This document shows, one piece after another, positions 23,815-31,792 of a DNA stretch of 64,000 nt; position 1 is the first letter of the stretch; each line of letters opens with the position of its first letter. The position numbers were made by a program, and so were the translations under genes. Source of the stretch: Gammaproteobacteria bacterium (GTDB taxonomy: Bacteria; Pseudomonadota; Gammaproteobacteria; Pseudomonadales; Ketobacteraceae); contig JABLXQ010000003.1 of assembly GCA_013178375.1 (NCBI GenBank), forward strand, positions 168,581 through 232,580, given 5' to 3'. Below the pieces are notes generated by a model that was not told the origin of the DNA, ran no database searches, and worked only from the letters and a program-made list of their open reading frames with translations.

Positions 23815-24534
23815 ATGCGTGGACACCATCTTCGGGCCCTTGCCCTTGCTCTCACAGCGCTGCCTTTCAACGGATTTGCCCTGCCGGTGACCTATGATTT
23901 CCAGGCGACGGGCTGGTATGCCGATGTCTATGGTTCACAGCCGAAGGTGCCTCCTGAATGGGCGGATGCGACGGAATGGGATGTACGCGGAACGATCATT
24001 GTAGATAGCGATATCGGGCCAGTTTTCGCCGATCCTTATATTGTGCTGGGGCAGACCATCATAGGCGGTTCGCTGTCTATCAATGGAATTTCCCTGGGCG
24101 CGTTTGATCTGGACCGGCCATCAACCTTCGAGTATTTCTTCATGGACGGCTTTGAAGAAAGCGAACATCCGTACGACATCAATATGACGTTGTTTCTGGA
24201 TGAAAATGAAGCTGTCGGGCCAGCGTACTTTTCCTACTACACAGAAGACCTCAGCTACAGCGGACCAAATCTGGAGAACGTGAATCTAACAGATTTGACG
24301 TCCTTTCTGGATACCGTTCAGCCCGATGATTATTCTGAAATGCAGGTGACCGTGGGCAGTGACGGAAATTATTGGAAACTGTATCTGGATTTGGCGACCG
24401 GTTTTGTGGCCCGCGATGAATCGGTGGCGGCGCCTGAACCGGCTTCCATTATGTTGATCGGGTTGGGCATGATGGGAATCTGGTGGCGCTGGCGGCGTGT
24501 TGCGGTGCCGGTTGCTGCGCTGACGCAGCCATGA
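23815..24534 (+). CDS. PEP-CTERM sorted secreted protein
   Basis: The 239-residue protein has an N-terminal signal peptide (to about residue 22), a beta-rich body, and the C-terminal sorting signal APEPASIMLIGLGMMGIWW followed by RWRR: a Pro-Glu-Pro motif, one membrane helix and a basic tail. PEP-CTERM proteins are processed by an exosortase, usually with exopolysaccharide genes, none of which is in this window. AAGGAG at 23802-23807 sets the ATG at 23815. The last 86 bases overlap, tail to tail, the SRPBCC gene on the other strand. Confidence 0.82.
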   Translation: MRGHHLRALALALTALPFNGFALPVTYDFQATGWYADVYGSQPKVPPEWADATEWDVRGTIIVDSDIGPVFADPYIVLGQTIIGGSLSINGISLGAFDLDRPSTFEYFFMDGFEESEHPYDINMTLFLDENEAVGPAYFSYYTEDLSYSGPNLENVNLTDLTSFLDTVQPDDYSEMQVTVGSDGNYWKLYLDLATGFVARDESVAAPEPASIMLIGLGMMGIWWRWRRVAVPVAALTQP

Positions 24535-25012
24535 TCCGGCGCGAATTTTTCAGGCACACGTCCATATAACCACGCCATAACAGGTGCACGATGCCGGCCA
24601 GGGGCAACGCCGCCAGCCGGTTTTTCGCGTAAAAGCGATACGTCCAGATTACCTGCGTACTGTTTCCTGCCGCTGAAAATGTCCATTCCCCCCGCGCACC
24701 CCTGGCCAGCGTCCGGATAATGGGGTTGCCAAAATCCCACACCCGATAGGCGAAGTAATCCGGCGCCCGGTGATCGGTTACCTGTTCGCGCACGCTGCTG
24801 CCGTCGGCTAGATGAATCACGCGGGCGGCGCCTGGCTGATCCCAGGATGCAGTGTGGTCCGAGGTGTTCACCACGGCGGGCAGCGGGCCATAACCGGTCA
24901 GAACCTTGGGCAGCACGTCTTCAGCCGCAATAAATTCGAATACAGCCTCAACGCTGCCCGGGATTACTTCCCTTCGGGTGATCGCAATTTCCCGTTTGTC
25001 TTCAGTCTGCAT
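24449..25012 (-). CDS. SRPBCC-family (START-like) protein
   Basis: The protein of about 187 residues from ATG 25012 reads as a START-like ligand-binding fold: TRREVIPGSVEAVFEFIAAE, ADGSSVREQVTDHRAPDYFA, then GEWTFSAAGNSTQVIWTYRF. A hydrophobic helix follows (LAALPLAGIVHLLWRGYM). An upstream in-frame ATG exists at 25087 but would overlap the promoter region of the divergent TetR gene. The last 28 codons overlap the PEP-CTERM gene. It is divergent from a TetR regulator and is its likely target. The ligand is unknown. Confidence 0.72.
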   Translation of the reverse strand: MQTEDKREIAITRREVIPGSVEAVFEFIAAEDVLPKVLTGYGPLPAVVNTSDHTASWDQPGAARVIHLADGSSVREQVTDHRAPDYFAYRVWDFGNPIIRTLARGARGEWTFSAAGNSTQVIWTYRFYAKNRLAALPLAGIVHLLWRGYMDVCLKNSRRIMAASAQQPAPQHAASATRFPSCPTRST

Positions 25013-25037
25013 CGCTGCGCCCCTGCTTGTGTGGATG

Positions 25038-25055
25038 AGTATCGGCAGTGATAGT
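25038..25055. promoter_or_regulatory. Possible TetR operator between divergent genes
   Basis: AGTATC (25038-25043) and GATAGT (25050-25055) form an imperfect dyad around a 6-bp centre in the 78-bp gap between the SRPBCC gene and the TetR gene. Position suits a repressor of both genes. One of six arm positions mismatches, so support is modest. Confidence 0.3.
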
Positions 25056-25090
25056 ATGAAGCTTCCCTGTTTTTTGAGAATTCGCATTCC

Positions 25091-25723
25091 ATGCCGCGCC
25101 AGAAAACCTCGCTAAACCCCCGCAAAAAGCCGGTTCAGGCCCGCTCCACCCATACGGTGGAGGCGATTTTCGAAGCCTGTATTCAGGTTTTGCTGAACGG
25201 TGGTGCCGAACGCCTGACCACCACCCGGGTGGCGGAACGTGCGGGTGTGTCGGTGGGCACGCTGTACCAGTATTACGGCGACAAGCGCAGTCTGCTGGCC
25301 GCCGTGCTGGAGCGGCACTTGTTGCAGGTGGTGGAGGCGGTGGAAGCAACTGCAGGCGCGTCTTGCAATCAGCCTGTGCACGTCATGGTTGAAGCGTTGG
25401 TGAAGGCTTTTTTTGCCGCCAAGATGACCCGTCCGGATATTTCGAAGGCGCTTTACGCGGTCGCTGCTGAACTGGACGGGCAGGATCTGGTGCAGCGGTT
25501 GATGCAACGCTCGCAGCTGGCCATTGTGAAATTATTGGCTTCAGCATCCGACGCGCGTTTTGACGATCCCATCACGGCAAGCTTCGTGGTGACCACCGCA
25601 CTGGTGGGGCCGGTGCAGGCGTTGTTGGCAGTGGATGCCCCGGTGGAATTTCAGGAGCGAGTGCGTCAACAGCTGGTGCTGGCGGCGGTGAGTTATTTGC
25701 GGACCATTGCGAATGGTGTGTAG
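25091..25723 (+). CDS. TetR-family transcriptional regulator
   Basis: The 210-residue protein has an N-terminal HTH (LTTTRVAERAGVSVGTLYQY then YGDKRSLL) and a helical C-terminal domain of the TetR_C type with DLVQRLMQRSQLAIVKLLA. It is transcribed divergently from the SRPBCC gene, an arrangement in which TetR proteins commonly repress both themselves and the neighbour. The inducer is unknown. The basic N-terminal arm (RQKTSLNPRKKP) is common in this subgroup. It ends at a bidirectional terminator shared with the CLCA-like gene. Confidence 0.9.
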   Translation: MPRQKTSLNPRKKPVQARSTHTVEAIFEACIQVLLNGGAERLTTTRVAERAGVSVGTLYQYYGDKRSLLAAVLERHLLQVVEAVEATAGASCNQPVHVMVEALVKAFFAAKMTRPDISKALYAVAAELDGQDLVQRLMQRSQLAIVKLLASASDARFDDPITASFVVTTALVGPVQALLAVDAPVEFQERVRQQLVLAAVSYLRTIANGV

Positions 25724-25724
25724 A

Positions 25725-25788
25725 TGGATTTTTTCATCCGGGCCGGACATCTTGCATTTGTCATGACCAGCCCGGGCGAAAAAATCCA
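25725..25788. terminator. Bidirectional terminator between convergent genes
   Basis: TGGATTTTTTC (25725-25735) pairs perfectly with GAAAAAATCCA (25778-25788), and CCGGGC (25738-25743) with GCCCGG (25770-25775). The A/T-rich outer stem supplies a T-run on either strand. It serves the TetR gene and the CLCA-like gene, which converge on it. Confidence 0.8.
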
Positions 25789-25793
25789 ACTGC

Positions 25794-28409
25794 TTATTTC
25801 ACAACCTCCAGCATCTTCGCTTTGCTCAGGAACACTTTGTTATCGCGGATCTGCAGATCACGCGGACCGGCATTTGCGGTTTTGTTGACCACATACGCCA
25901 GCACCAGCGTACTGCGGAATCCGGTCGAAGATGGGGTCACGCTATCCAGTTTGACGCTTACACCGGCGCCCAGCGCAGTGGTGAGGTTGGCGCGGGACAG
26001 GTACGCATTGTCCACCACCACACTCAGCTTGCCGGTGCTGCCCGGTTTTACCAGTACGGTGGCGGCCGGTTTGGTGCTGTAGATTTTCGGCAGCTGCGCG
26101 CTGTTGTCGCGGAAGGTGACATTGTTGCTGGCGAACGCGGTGAAAATATAATGCGCGGCCGCCAGGTAGTCGGCTTTCAGTTTGTCCAGACTGGCGCCAA
26201 CTTCATACACGGCACCCGGGGCAGGTTGTGATTGTGCGGTGGTGGTGAAGCGCACATCCACCCGCGCTTTCGGGCGCTGGTCCGACAGACCGTATTTGGC
26301 CGGGTTGAACAGGGCGGAGTAGGTGCCATCCAGCGCCTGATCGTCCACGCCTGGTTTGCCGTTGTCCAGCAGCGTTACCGATGCCACTTTGTTCAGCCCG
26401 ATGTAAACATCGGCAATGGCCTTGGCATATCCAATCGGGTAGCGATGGAAGAAGTTGCCGACGATGCGGTACTGTCCGGGATAGGCAGGTCCTGCCTTTA
26501 CCACCCGCACGCTGGCATCCAGCTGCGGGTTGCCCACGTTGGCGATGATTTCCGCATGATCGTTGGTGGGCAGGATGCCTTTGGTTCTCGCAGTGCCCTT
26601 GATGCGGTATTTCCACAGTCCCTTCATCGGCTTTTGCACGGTGAGCCCGTTGAGGCGGCCCTTGTTGGCGACATTCTGCGGATTGGCCACATGCACGGTG
26701 CCATCGGGCGCGGTCAGTTCCACGCCCAGCATTGCAGCGTTGCCCTGACGCAGGAACAGATAGAACTGCAGCGCGCGACCTCCAGGTGGCAATTCAAAAC
26801 TGCCGGCCTGATATTGCACATTGCCTTCGGTGCCAGTGGGTGTGAGCAGGCCTTTCTTGAAATGCAGCGGAGTCAGCCCGCGCATTTCAGTCAGTTCCCG
26901 TGCCATGCCGTGCTTCAGTTCCGACGCATCCGCCACTTCCGACATCTCGACGACTTCGCCATCGGTGGCGGTGGCAATCGCATTCATGGTGGCAGCGTCG
27001 GCATTACCAAAACTCAGCGTGTGGATCTGGATGCCCTGCGCCACCGCGCGGTCCACCTGATCCCACAGGCTGGCGCCGGTGGTCTGCACGCCATCGGACA
27101 TCAGCACGACTTTCGCGCCGTTGGTGCCGTCCATTCCATGCTGGGCGATCAATGTGTCGATGGCACTTTCCAGCGCGGCAGCGATATTGGTCAATCCCGC
27201 GGCGTTGACATAATTGGCAAACGGCAGCTGGTTGGCCGCATCGTATTCGTCATAGTCGAACAGCACGTCGACACTGGCGTTGTAACGCTGGGTGCCCACC
27301 CAGTCGCCAGGCAGGGAGCTGTGATACAGGTACATGCCGGCTTCCTGCACGAATTGCACGGCGGGCACGCCATTGGTCAGCACGCCCATGCTGCCGGAGC
27401 GGTCCAGCAATAAAATGGTGCCGGGGAAGGGCTCGTCTTCGCCCAGGAAGCGGATATCCACCGGCGGCATCATGGCCAGATCCGGCGCGGGAAAATTGCC
27501 TTCCGTGTGCGCACCGGTCAGATCCGGATGGATGGTGGGCAGGCGCGCCCAGTCATCCTGCGCGAAGGGATGGGTGTAACCGTGGTGCGCGCGGTTCGGG
27601 CCATCGTTGTTGGGGTCGGCGTCGGTCAACACGGCCGGTGTCAGCATCTGGCCGGACACCAGCGGATCGCCCGGCGGTGTATACGACAGCGTGGTGCTGG
27701 AATTGGTGGTATCGGAATAGCGGTGCGGGAAGTTGCCGGACATCACGGATTCGTTGTCGCCCACATCGACGCTCACGCCGAACGCGCCACCACCACCGAT
27801 CGTGCCGGTGTAGTAACCGTAGGTGCGCGCATATTTGTCCGGCAGGTGATAGAAATAATGGCCGAACTCATGGTGCACTACGTCGTGAATGCAACGGCGT
27901 GCGCCACTGTTCAGGCCGAGCGCGGCGCCCGGCACGTTCCAGCCGTACGGTGCTGCGGAGCCACCGCTGCCGACGTTCCAGCGGATGTCGGCTTCGGTCC
28001 AGGCACGGCCGTTGTCCGCCAGATACACGCGGCGCAGATAGTGACGGCCCTCGGTGGCTTCGAAAATGTATTCGGCAAAATTTTGAATATCGCCTTCGAG
28101 TTTTTCCCGGCCCAGGCAGGTGTCACCCACCGGGCAGGAGCCGGGGCTGTTGGGCGCACCTTGCGCGGCGCGAGCGCTGTTGGTGGGGCCGCAGCTGGCG
28201 CCTGTCATGCTGTCGACCTGGGTGATCATGTCGTTCCAGCTGACACCGCCGGCAGCGTCCAGGCTGTCGTAGGAAATGTACAGTGTGATGCCGCCGTCGG
28301 CGCCGATGATGGCGGACTGGGCGGGCGGCGCGAACGCAGTGCCAATGGCCGCTGCCAGCGGTAGCAGCAGGCCGGCGATGCCGCGCTGCAGTCGTTGTGT
28401 TGTTTTCAT
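25794..28409 (-). CDS. Secreted CLCA-like metalloprotease-VWA protein
   Basis: The 871-residue protein has a signal peptide (to about residue 32). A metalloprotease region follows, with His-Glu-Phe-Gly-His at residues 180-184 and Asp191 in the position of the third ligand region of CLCA proteins. A von Willebrand A domain carries the MIDAS motif Asp-x-Ser-x-Ser at 336-340 and the helper segment VVLMSDGVQTTG. The C-terminal beta region contains DNGKPGVDDQALDGTYSALF, close to the DDG/DG.Y element of animal CLCA proteins. This order, HExxH then VWA then beta domain, is that of CLCA family secreted self-cleaving proteins. Role in bacteria is unclear: adhesion or matrix processing are guesses. Confidence 0.82.
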   Translation of the reverse strand: MKTTQRLQRGIAGLLLPLAAAIGTAFAPPAQSAIIGADGGITLYISYDSLDAAGGVSWNDMITQVDSMTGASCGPTNSARAAQGAPNSPGSCPVGDTCLGREKLEGDIQNFAEYIFEATEGRHYLRRVYLADNGRAWTEADIRWNVGSGGSAAPYGWNVPGAALGLNSGARRCIHDVVHHEFGHYFYHLPDKYARTYGYYTGTIGGGGAFGVSVDVGDNESVMSGNFPHRYSDTTNSSTTLSYTPPGDPLVSGQMLTPAVLTDADPNNDGPNRAHHGYTHPFAQDDWARLPTIHPDLTGAHTEGNFPAPDLAMMPPVDIRFLGEDEPFPGTILLLDRSGSMGVLTNGVPAVQFVQEAGMYLYHSSLPGDWVGTQRYNASVDVLFDYDEYDAANQLPFANYVNAAGLTNIAAALESAIDTLIAQHGMDGTNGAKVVLMSDGVQTTGASLWDQVDRAVAQGIQIHTLSFGNADAATMNAIATATDGEVVEMSEVADASELKHGMARELTEMRGLTPLHFKKGLLTPTGTEGNVQYQAGSFELPPGGRALQFYLFLRQGNAAMLGVELTAPDGTVHVANPQNVANKGRLNGLTVQKPMKGLWKYRIKGTARTKGILPTNDHAEIIANVGNPQLDASVRVVKAGPAYPGQYRIVGNFFHRYPIGYAKAIADVYIGLNKVASVTLLDNGKPGVDDQALDGTYSALFNPAKYGLSDQRPKARVDVRFTTTAQSQPAPGAVYEVGASLDKLKADYLAAAHYIFTAFASNNVTFRDNSAQLPKIYSTKPAATVLVKPGSTGKLSVVVDNAYLSRANLTTALGAGVSVKLDSVTPSSTGFRSTLVLAYVVNKTANAGPRDLQIRDNKVFLSKAKMLEVVK

Positions 28410-28447
28410 GAGTCAGTTCCTTTGCTATGCGAGTGGAAATGGTGGTG

Positions 28448-28509
28448 GGCCGGCACCGGTTTCCATCTCATCCGCGCGGACTGCAACTGGCGCGCGGTCG
28501 GTGCCGGCC
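28448..28509. repeat. Long-spaced 11-bp inverted repeat upstream of the CLCA-like gene
   Basis: GGCCGGCACCG (28448-28458) and CGGTGCCGGCC (28499-28509) are perfect complements 40 bp apart. The loop contains two further CGCGCG blocks that could extend pairing. It lies 39 bp upstream of the start codon of the CLCA-like gene, in the 343-bp divergent gap. It could be an mRNA hairpin in the leader or a pair of protein sites. The rest of the gap (about 28510-28690) shows nothing else I recognise. Confidence 0.55.
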
Positions 28510-28699
28510 TCGACTGTAGTTTGCGGGCCGGGTTGCAATGTCTTCTGCGCAGAAATGCGGGCTTTGCCGGTGCGGTTGTCGCTGCCGGAAATGGTGCAGG
28601 GTGCGGGTTTGTTTTTTGCAGTTGTGGGAATTTGGAATAGTATCCCGGTGGTCGTGGCACTAATGCCGCTTCTGCTGGTGAATGCAGTGGTGCAATAAT

Positions 28700-28727
28700 T
28701 TGCCCTGCAAATTTTTTTGCTTATATC
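28700..28727 (+). promoter_or_regulatory. Probable promoter of the flavin-binding protein gene
   Basis: TTGCCC (28700-28705), a 16-bp AT-rich spacer and TATATC (28722-28727) resemble a sigma70 promoter. The expected start is about 20 bases before the ATG at 28753. Confidence 0.4.
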
Positions 28728-28752
28728 TGTAGATCACAGCCAGGGAGTTTTC

Positions 28753-29241
28753 ATGGATCTTCATCGGGATTGGGACGTCATCAAATCCGAGTTTGCAACA
28801 GCGCTGAATGCGTCGCGGCATTGTGCCATCGGTACCGTCGGGGCTGATGGCAATCCGCATATCACACCCATCGGTTTCGTGTTCATGCGTGACGACAAGA
28901 CGCTGTATTACTTCGAACAGTATTCTAAAAAATTGCCGCTGAATTATCAGACCAACCGCAATGTCTGCGTGATGGTGGTGAACAGCGGGCCTTCCTTCTG
29001 GTTGTCGGCGCTGGTGAAAGGCCGCTTTGCATCGTTCCCCGGCCTACGGTTGTACGGTGAGGTAGGCGAGGCCCGACAGGCCTCGGCGGAGGAACTGGCG
29101 GCACTGCGGCAGCGGATTGGGCCGCTGAAATTCCTCAGCGGTGCCCGCAAGATCTGGTCCGGCCTGGAAACCGTGCGCGATATCCGCCTGCAGGGAGTGG
29201 AGCCCGTGCGCTATCCTCGTATGATGGAGCACCTGTTGTAG
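28753..29241 (+). CDS. Pyridoxamine 5'-phosphate oxidase-like flavin-binding protein
   Basis: The 162-residue protein has the split-barrel FMN-binding pattern: FATALNASRHCAIGTVGADG, then NPHITPIGFVFMRDDKTLYY, then NRNVCVMVVNSGPSFW. This fold includes PNPOx and many flavin or F420 reductases that are not true PNPOx, and the essential PdxH arrangement is not evident here. GGGAG lies before ATG 28753, which I prefer to an earlier in-frame start. Its reaction is unknown. Confidence 0.8.
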   Translation: MDLHRDWDVIKSEFATALNASRHCAIGTVGADGNPHITPIGFVFMRDDKTLYYFEQYSKKLPLNYQTNRNVCVMVVNSGPSFWLSALVKGRFASFPGLRLYGEVGEARQASAEELAALRQRIGPLKFLSGARKIWSGLETVRDIRLQGVEPVRYPRMMEHLL

Positions 29242-29290
29242 GTGCGTTTTCGACGTTGAATCAGGCGTCATTCATGCGGGAGCGGTTTCC

Positions 29291-29533
29291 ATGCGCAAGA
29301 CCATCGGCTATCTGCTGCAGATCCTGGGTTGGGGCGGCGCGGCCTGGTTGGGGCTGGTGGGTGGCAGCTTTTCGGCCATCTATTTGATGGGCTTTATTGG
29401 CACCGGGGGCCGGGAGGCTGGCGGCGAACTGGCACTGATGCTGGGGATTACGGTGGCGGGAGTGCTGGTTGGGATTGGGTTGGGGCGCTGGGGCCGGCGT
29501 CTGGTGCGCCAGGCCAATGCGTTCAAAGCATGA
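29291..29533 (+). CDS. Small two-helix membrane protein
   Basis: The 80-residue protein has two Gly-rich hydrophobic helices (about 5-35 and 45-65) and a basic C-terminal tail GRWGRRLVRQ, so both termini are likely in the cytoplasm. CGGGAGCGG lies about ten bases before the ATG. No family is recognised. It may follow the flavin-binding gene in the same transcript (49-bp gap). Confidence 0.55.
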   Translation: MRKTIGYLLQILGWGGAAWLGLVGGSFSAIYLMGFIGTGGREAGGELALMLGITVAGVLVGIGLGRWGRRLVRQANAFKA

Positions 29534-29656
29534 AATTCTGCCGGCGGTCCTGTCGATTTGCTGCACGCCATAACGACAATTCAGTGATCACGACGAAATC
29601 CGTGCCGGTTATGCCGGCCTCAAGCTACCAGCCACCTGCTACCAGGGAGACCTTTC

Positions 29657-30316
29657 ATGTCCATGCTGTTGTACGCCCATCCTTTTTCATCCTATTGCCA
29701 AAAAGTGTTGATTGCGCTTTACGAAAACAACACGCCGTTCCAGTACCGCATGCTGGGCCCGGGCGACGACAGCGCGGCGGCCGAACATGCTGCCCGGTGG
29801 CCACTGAAGCGGATTCCTGTGCTGGTTGACGCAGGGCGCACGGTGCCGGAAGCCAGCATCATTGTCGAGTATCTCGGCCTGTATCATCCGGGAGCTGTGC
29901 AGTTGATTCCAGCTGATCCCCGCGCTGCCCTGGACGTACGTCTGCTGGACCGCTTCTTCGACAACTACATCATGACGCCCATGCAGAAAATCGTGTTCGA
30001 TTCCATTCGTGCGCCGGATAATCGTGATCCTGCCGGTGTGGCGGACGCGCGGGCCCTGCTGGAAACGGCTTACCGCTGGCTCGATGCACAACTGGGTGCG
30101 CGGGAATGGGCGGCTGGTGCGGTGTTTACGCTGGCGGATTGCGCTGCTGCACCGTCACTGTTTTACGCGGACTGGGTGCATCCGGTGGGGGCTGATTGCG
30201 CTAATGTACGTGCTTACCGGCAGCGGTTGCTGGCGCGGCCGTCGTTCGCCCGGGCGGTGGATGAGGCGCGACCCTACCGTTCTTTTTTCCCGCCCGGCGC
30301 GCCGGATCGGGATTGA
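29657..30316 (+). CDS. Glutathione S-transferase family protein
   Basis: The 219-residue protein has the GST thioredoxin-fold domain (MLLYAHPFSSYCQKVLIALY, cis-Pro in KRIPVLV, EASIIVEYL). A helical C-terminal domain follows with FTLADCAAAPSLFYADW as the conserved Asp-capped helix. The Ser/Cys pair near the start (FSSYCQK) suggests a beta- or zeta-like class with thiol chemistry. Substrate unknown. CAGGGAG lies before the ATG. It is distinct from the GST at 18290. Confidence 0.9.
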   Translation: MSMLLYAHPFSSYCQKVLIALYENNTPFQYRMLGPGDDSAAAEHAARWPLKRIPVLVDAGRTVPEASIIVEYLGLYHPGAVQLIPADPRAALDVRLLDRFFDNYIMTPMQKIVFDSIRAPDNRDPAGVADARALLETAYRWLDAQLGAREWAAGAVFTLADCAAAPSLFYADWVHPVGADCANVRAYRQRLLARPSFARAVDEARPYRSFFPPGAPDRD

Positions 30317-30385
30317 GAGTGCCGTTTCTCTTCAACCCAGTGTCCGATGATCAACCCCGATGCTCTAAACGAAAGGAATGTGTTC

Positions 30386-30865
30386 ATGAAAATACGGATT
30401 GCCTGTCTTGCCTTGATTACGTTGCTGCACGGCTGCGCCGCAGACACGGCGCCAACAGCGGCACCACCGGCAGATGCCGCTGCCAATAGCGCCGTTAATG
30501 CTGCTGATGCCCTGTTTGCTCCGGCATCCTGGACCCTGGTGGAATTGCAGGGCAAGGCCGTGCCGAAAGCGGCGGACGCGCATCGGGCACCGTTCATCAG
30601 CTTCAGCCGTGAAGGCAATCGCGTTTCTGGATTCGCCGGCTGCAACCGTTTCACCGGCACCTTCACCGTGGAATCCGGCAACCGGTTGAAATTCTCGCCC
30701 CTGGCCATGACTCGCATGATGTGTGCTGACGACGCCCTCGAACCGGAATTCATGAAAGTACTGGAATCGCACGAACACTTTCAGGTGGAGGGTCAGGCAC
30801 TGGTGCTGAGCGGGGCGCAGCAGGCACCTCTGGCGCGGTTCGCCGCCACTGCTCAGCAGCCCTGA
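30386..30865 (+). CDS. META-domain (HslJ-like) lipoprotein
   Basis: The 159-residue protein has a lipoprotein signal ending in Leu-His-Gly-Cys and an Ala/Pro-rich linker, then a META domain (WTLVELQGKAVP; ISFSREGNRVSGFAGCNRFT; LAMTRMMCADD; EFMKVLESHEHFQV). The pattern GCNxFxGxF and TxMxC are family marks. HslJ-type proteins are envelope-stress or novobiocin-resistance associated in E. coli; the molecular role is unclear. AAAGGAA at 30372-30378 fits ATG 30386. Confidence 0.88.
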   Translation: MKIRIACLALITLLHGCAADTAPTAAPPADAAANSAVNAADALFAPASWTLVELQGKAVPKAADAHRAPFISFSREGNRVSGFAGCNRFTGTFTVESGNRLKFSPLAMTRMMCADDALEPEFMKVLESHEHFQVEGQALVLSGAQQAPLARFAATAQQP

Positions 30866-31013
30866 CGAGCAGCCCTACTGTAAACAACCCTCGTAAGGCC
30901 CGGGTCAGCAACTCCGCAAGATCCGGGTCGCCGGCCCGGGTGTGACACTGCAGACTGGAACCGTATCCGGGCCTTTGCCCGGAACTGGCAAGCAGTGAGC
31001 GGAGGTCAATACA

Positions 31014-31778
31014 ATGCAGTCTTTGGCAGGAAAAGTGGCGCTGGTGACTGGCGCAAGCAGCGGTATCGGTCATGCCAGCGCGCGCCTGTTCGCACGGGAA
31101 GGTGCCGCCGTGGTGGTGTCGGCACGGCGGCAAACAGAATTGCGTGCGCTGGTGACGGCGATTGAAGCCGAGGGCGGCCGTGCTGTGGCGCTGGCGGGTG
31201 ATGTGACGGATGAAGATTATGCGCGGGCGCTGGTGGAATGTGCGGTGGACTGTTTCGGCGGCCTGGATATCGCATTCAATAACGCCGGCACTCTGGGCAG
31301 GGCCGCATCTCTGCCGGAAATGGCCACAGAAGAATGGCAGCAGGTGCTGGCCACGAATCTCACCAGTGCCTTTCTGGGTGCGAAATACCAGATTCCGGCA
31401 ATGGCGGCGCGGGGTGGTGGTTCGCTGATATTCACCTCCACCTTTGTCGGCTACACCGTGGGCATGCCGGGCATGGTAGCCTACGCTGCCAGTAAAGCCG
31501 GCCTGATCGGTCTGGTGCAGGTGCTGGCGGTGGAGTTGGGCGCCCAGGGCATTCGCGTCAACGCGCTGCTGCCGGGTGGCACCGACACACCCATGGCGCG
31601 GGAGTTCGCCAACACGCCGGAAGCGCTGGCGTTCGTGCAGAACCTGCATGCGCTCAAGCGTCTGGCCACGCCGGACGAAATCGCCCGCTCGGCATTGTAC
31701 CTGGCGTCAGACGCCTCCAGTTTCACCACGGGTACGGCGTTGCTGGTGGATGGCGGCGTGTCCATTAATCGTACCTAA
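31014..31778 (+). CDS. SDR-family NAD(P)-dependent oxidoreductase
   Basis: The 254-residue enzyme has the classical short-chain dehydrogenase motifs: cofactor site TGASSGIG, NNAG, the catalytic Ser in SLIFTSTF region and the YxxxK pair in YAASKAG, and a C-terminal LYLASDASSFTTGTALLVDG. It reduces or oxidises an alcohol/ketone pair; the substrate is unknown. Length and motif order are standard. The Ada-like fusion gene begins 14 bp after its stop, so they may be co-transcribed. Confidence 0.92.
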   Translation: MQSLAGKVALVTGASSGIGHASARLFAREGAAVVVSARRQTELRALVTAIEAEGGRAVALAGDVTDEDYARALVECAVDCFGGLDIAFNNAGTLGRAASLPEMATEEWQQVLATNLTSAFLGAKYQIPAMAARGGGSLIFTSTFVGYTVGMPGMVAYAASKAGLIGLVQVLAVELGAQGIRVNALLPGGTDTPMAREFANTPEALAFVQNLHALKRLATPDEIARSALYLASDASSFTTGTALLVDGGVSINRT

Positions 31779-31792
31779 GGCAGAATGAAACC

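Noticed and set aside
26232..27413. Plus-strand frame of 393 codons inside the CLCA-like gene
   Set aside because: Antisense shadow; the minus-strand protein has clear motifs.
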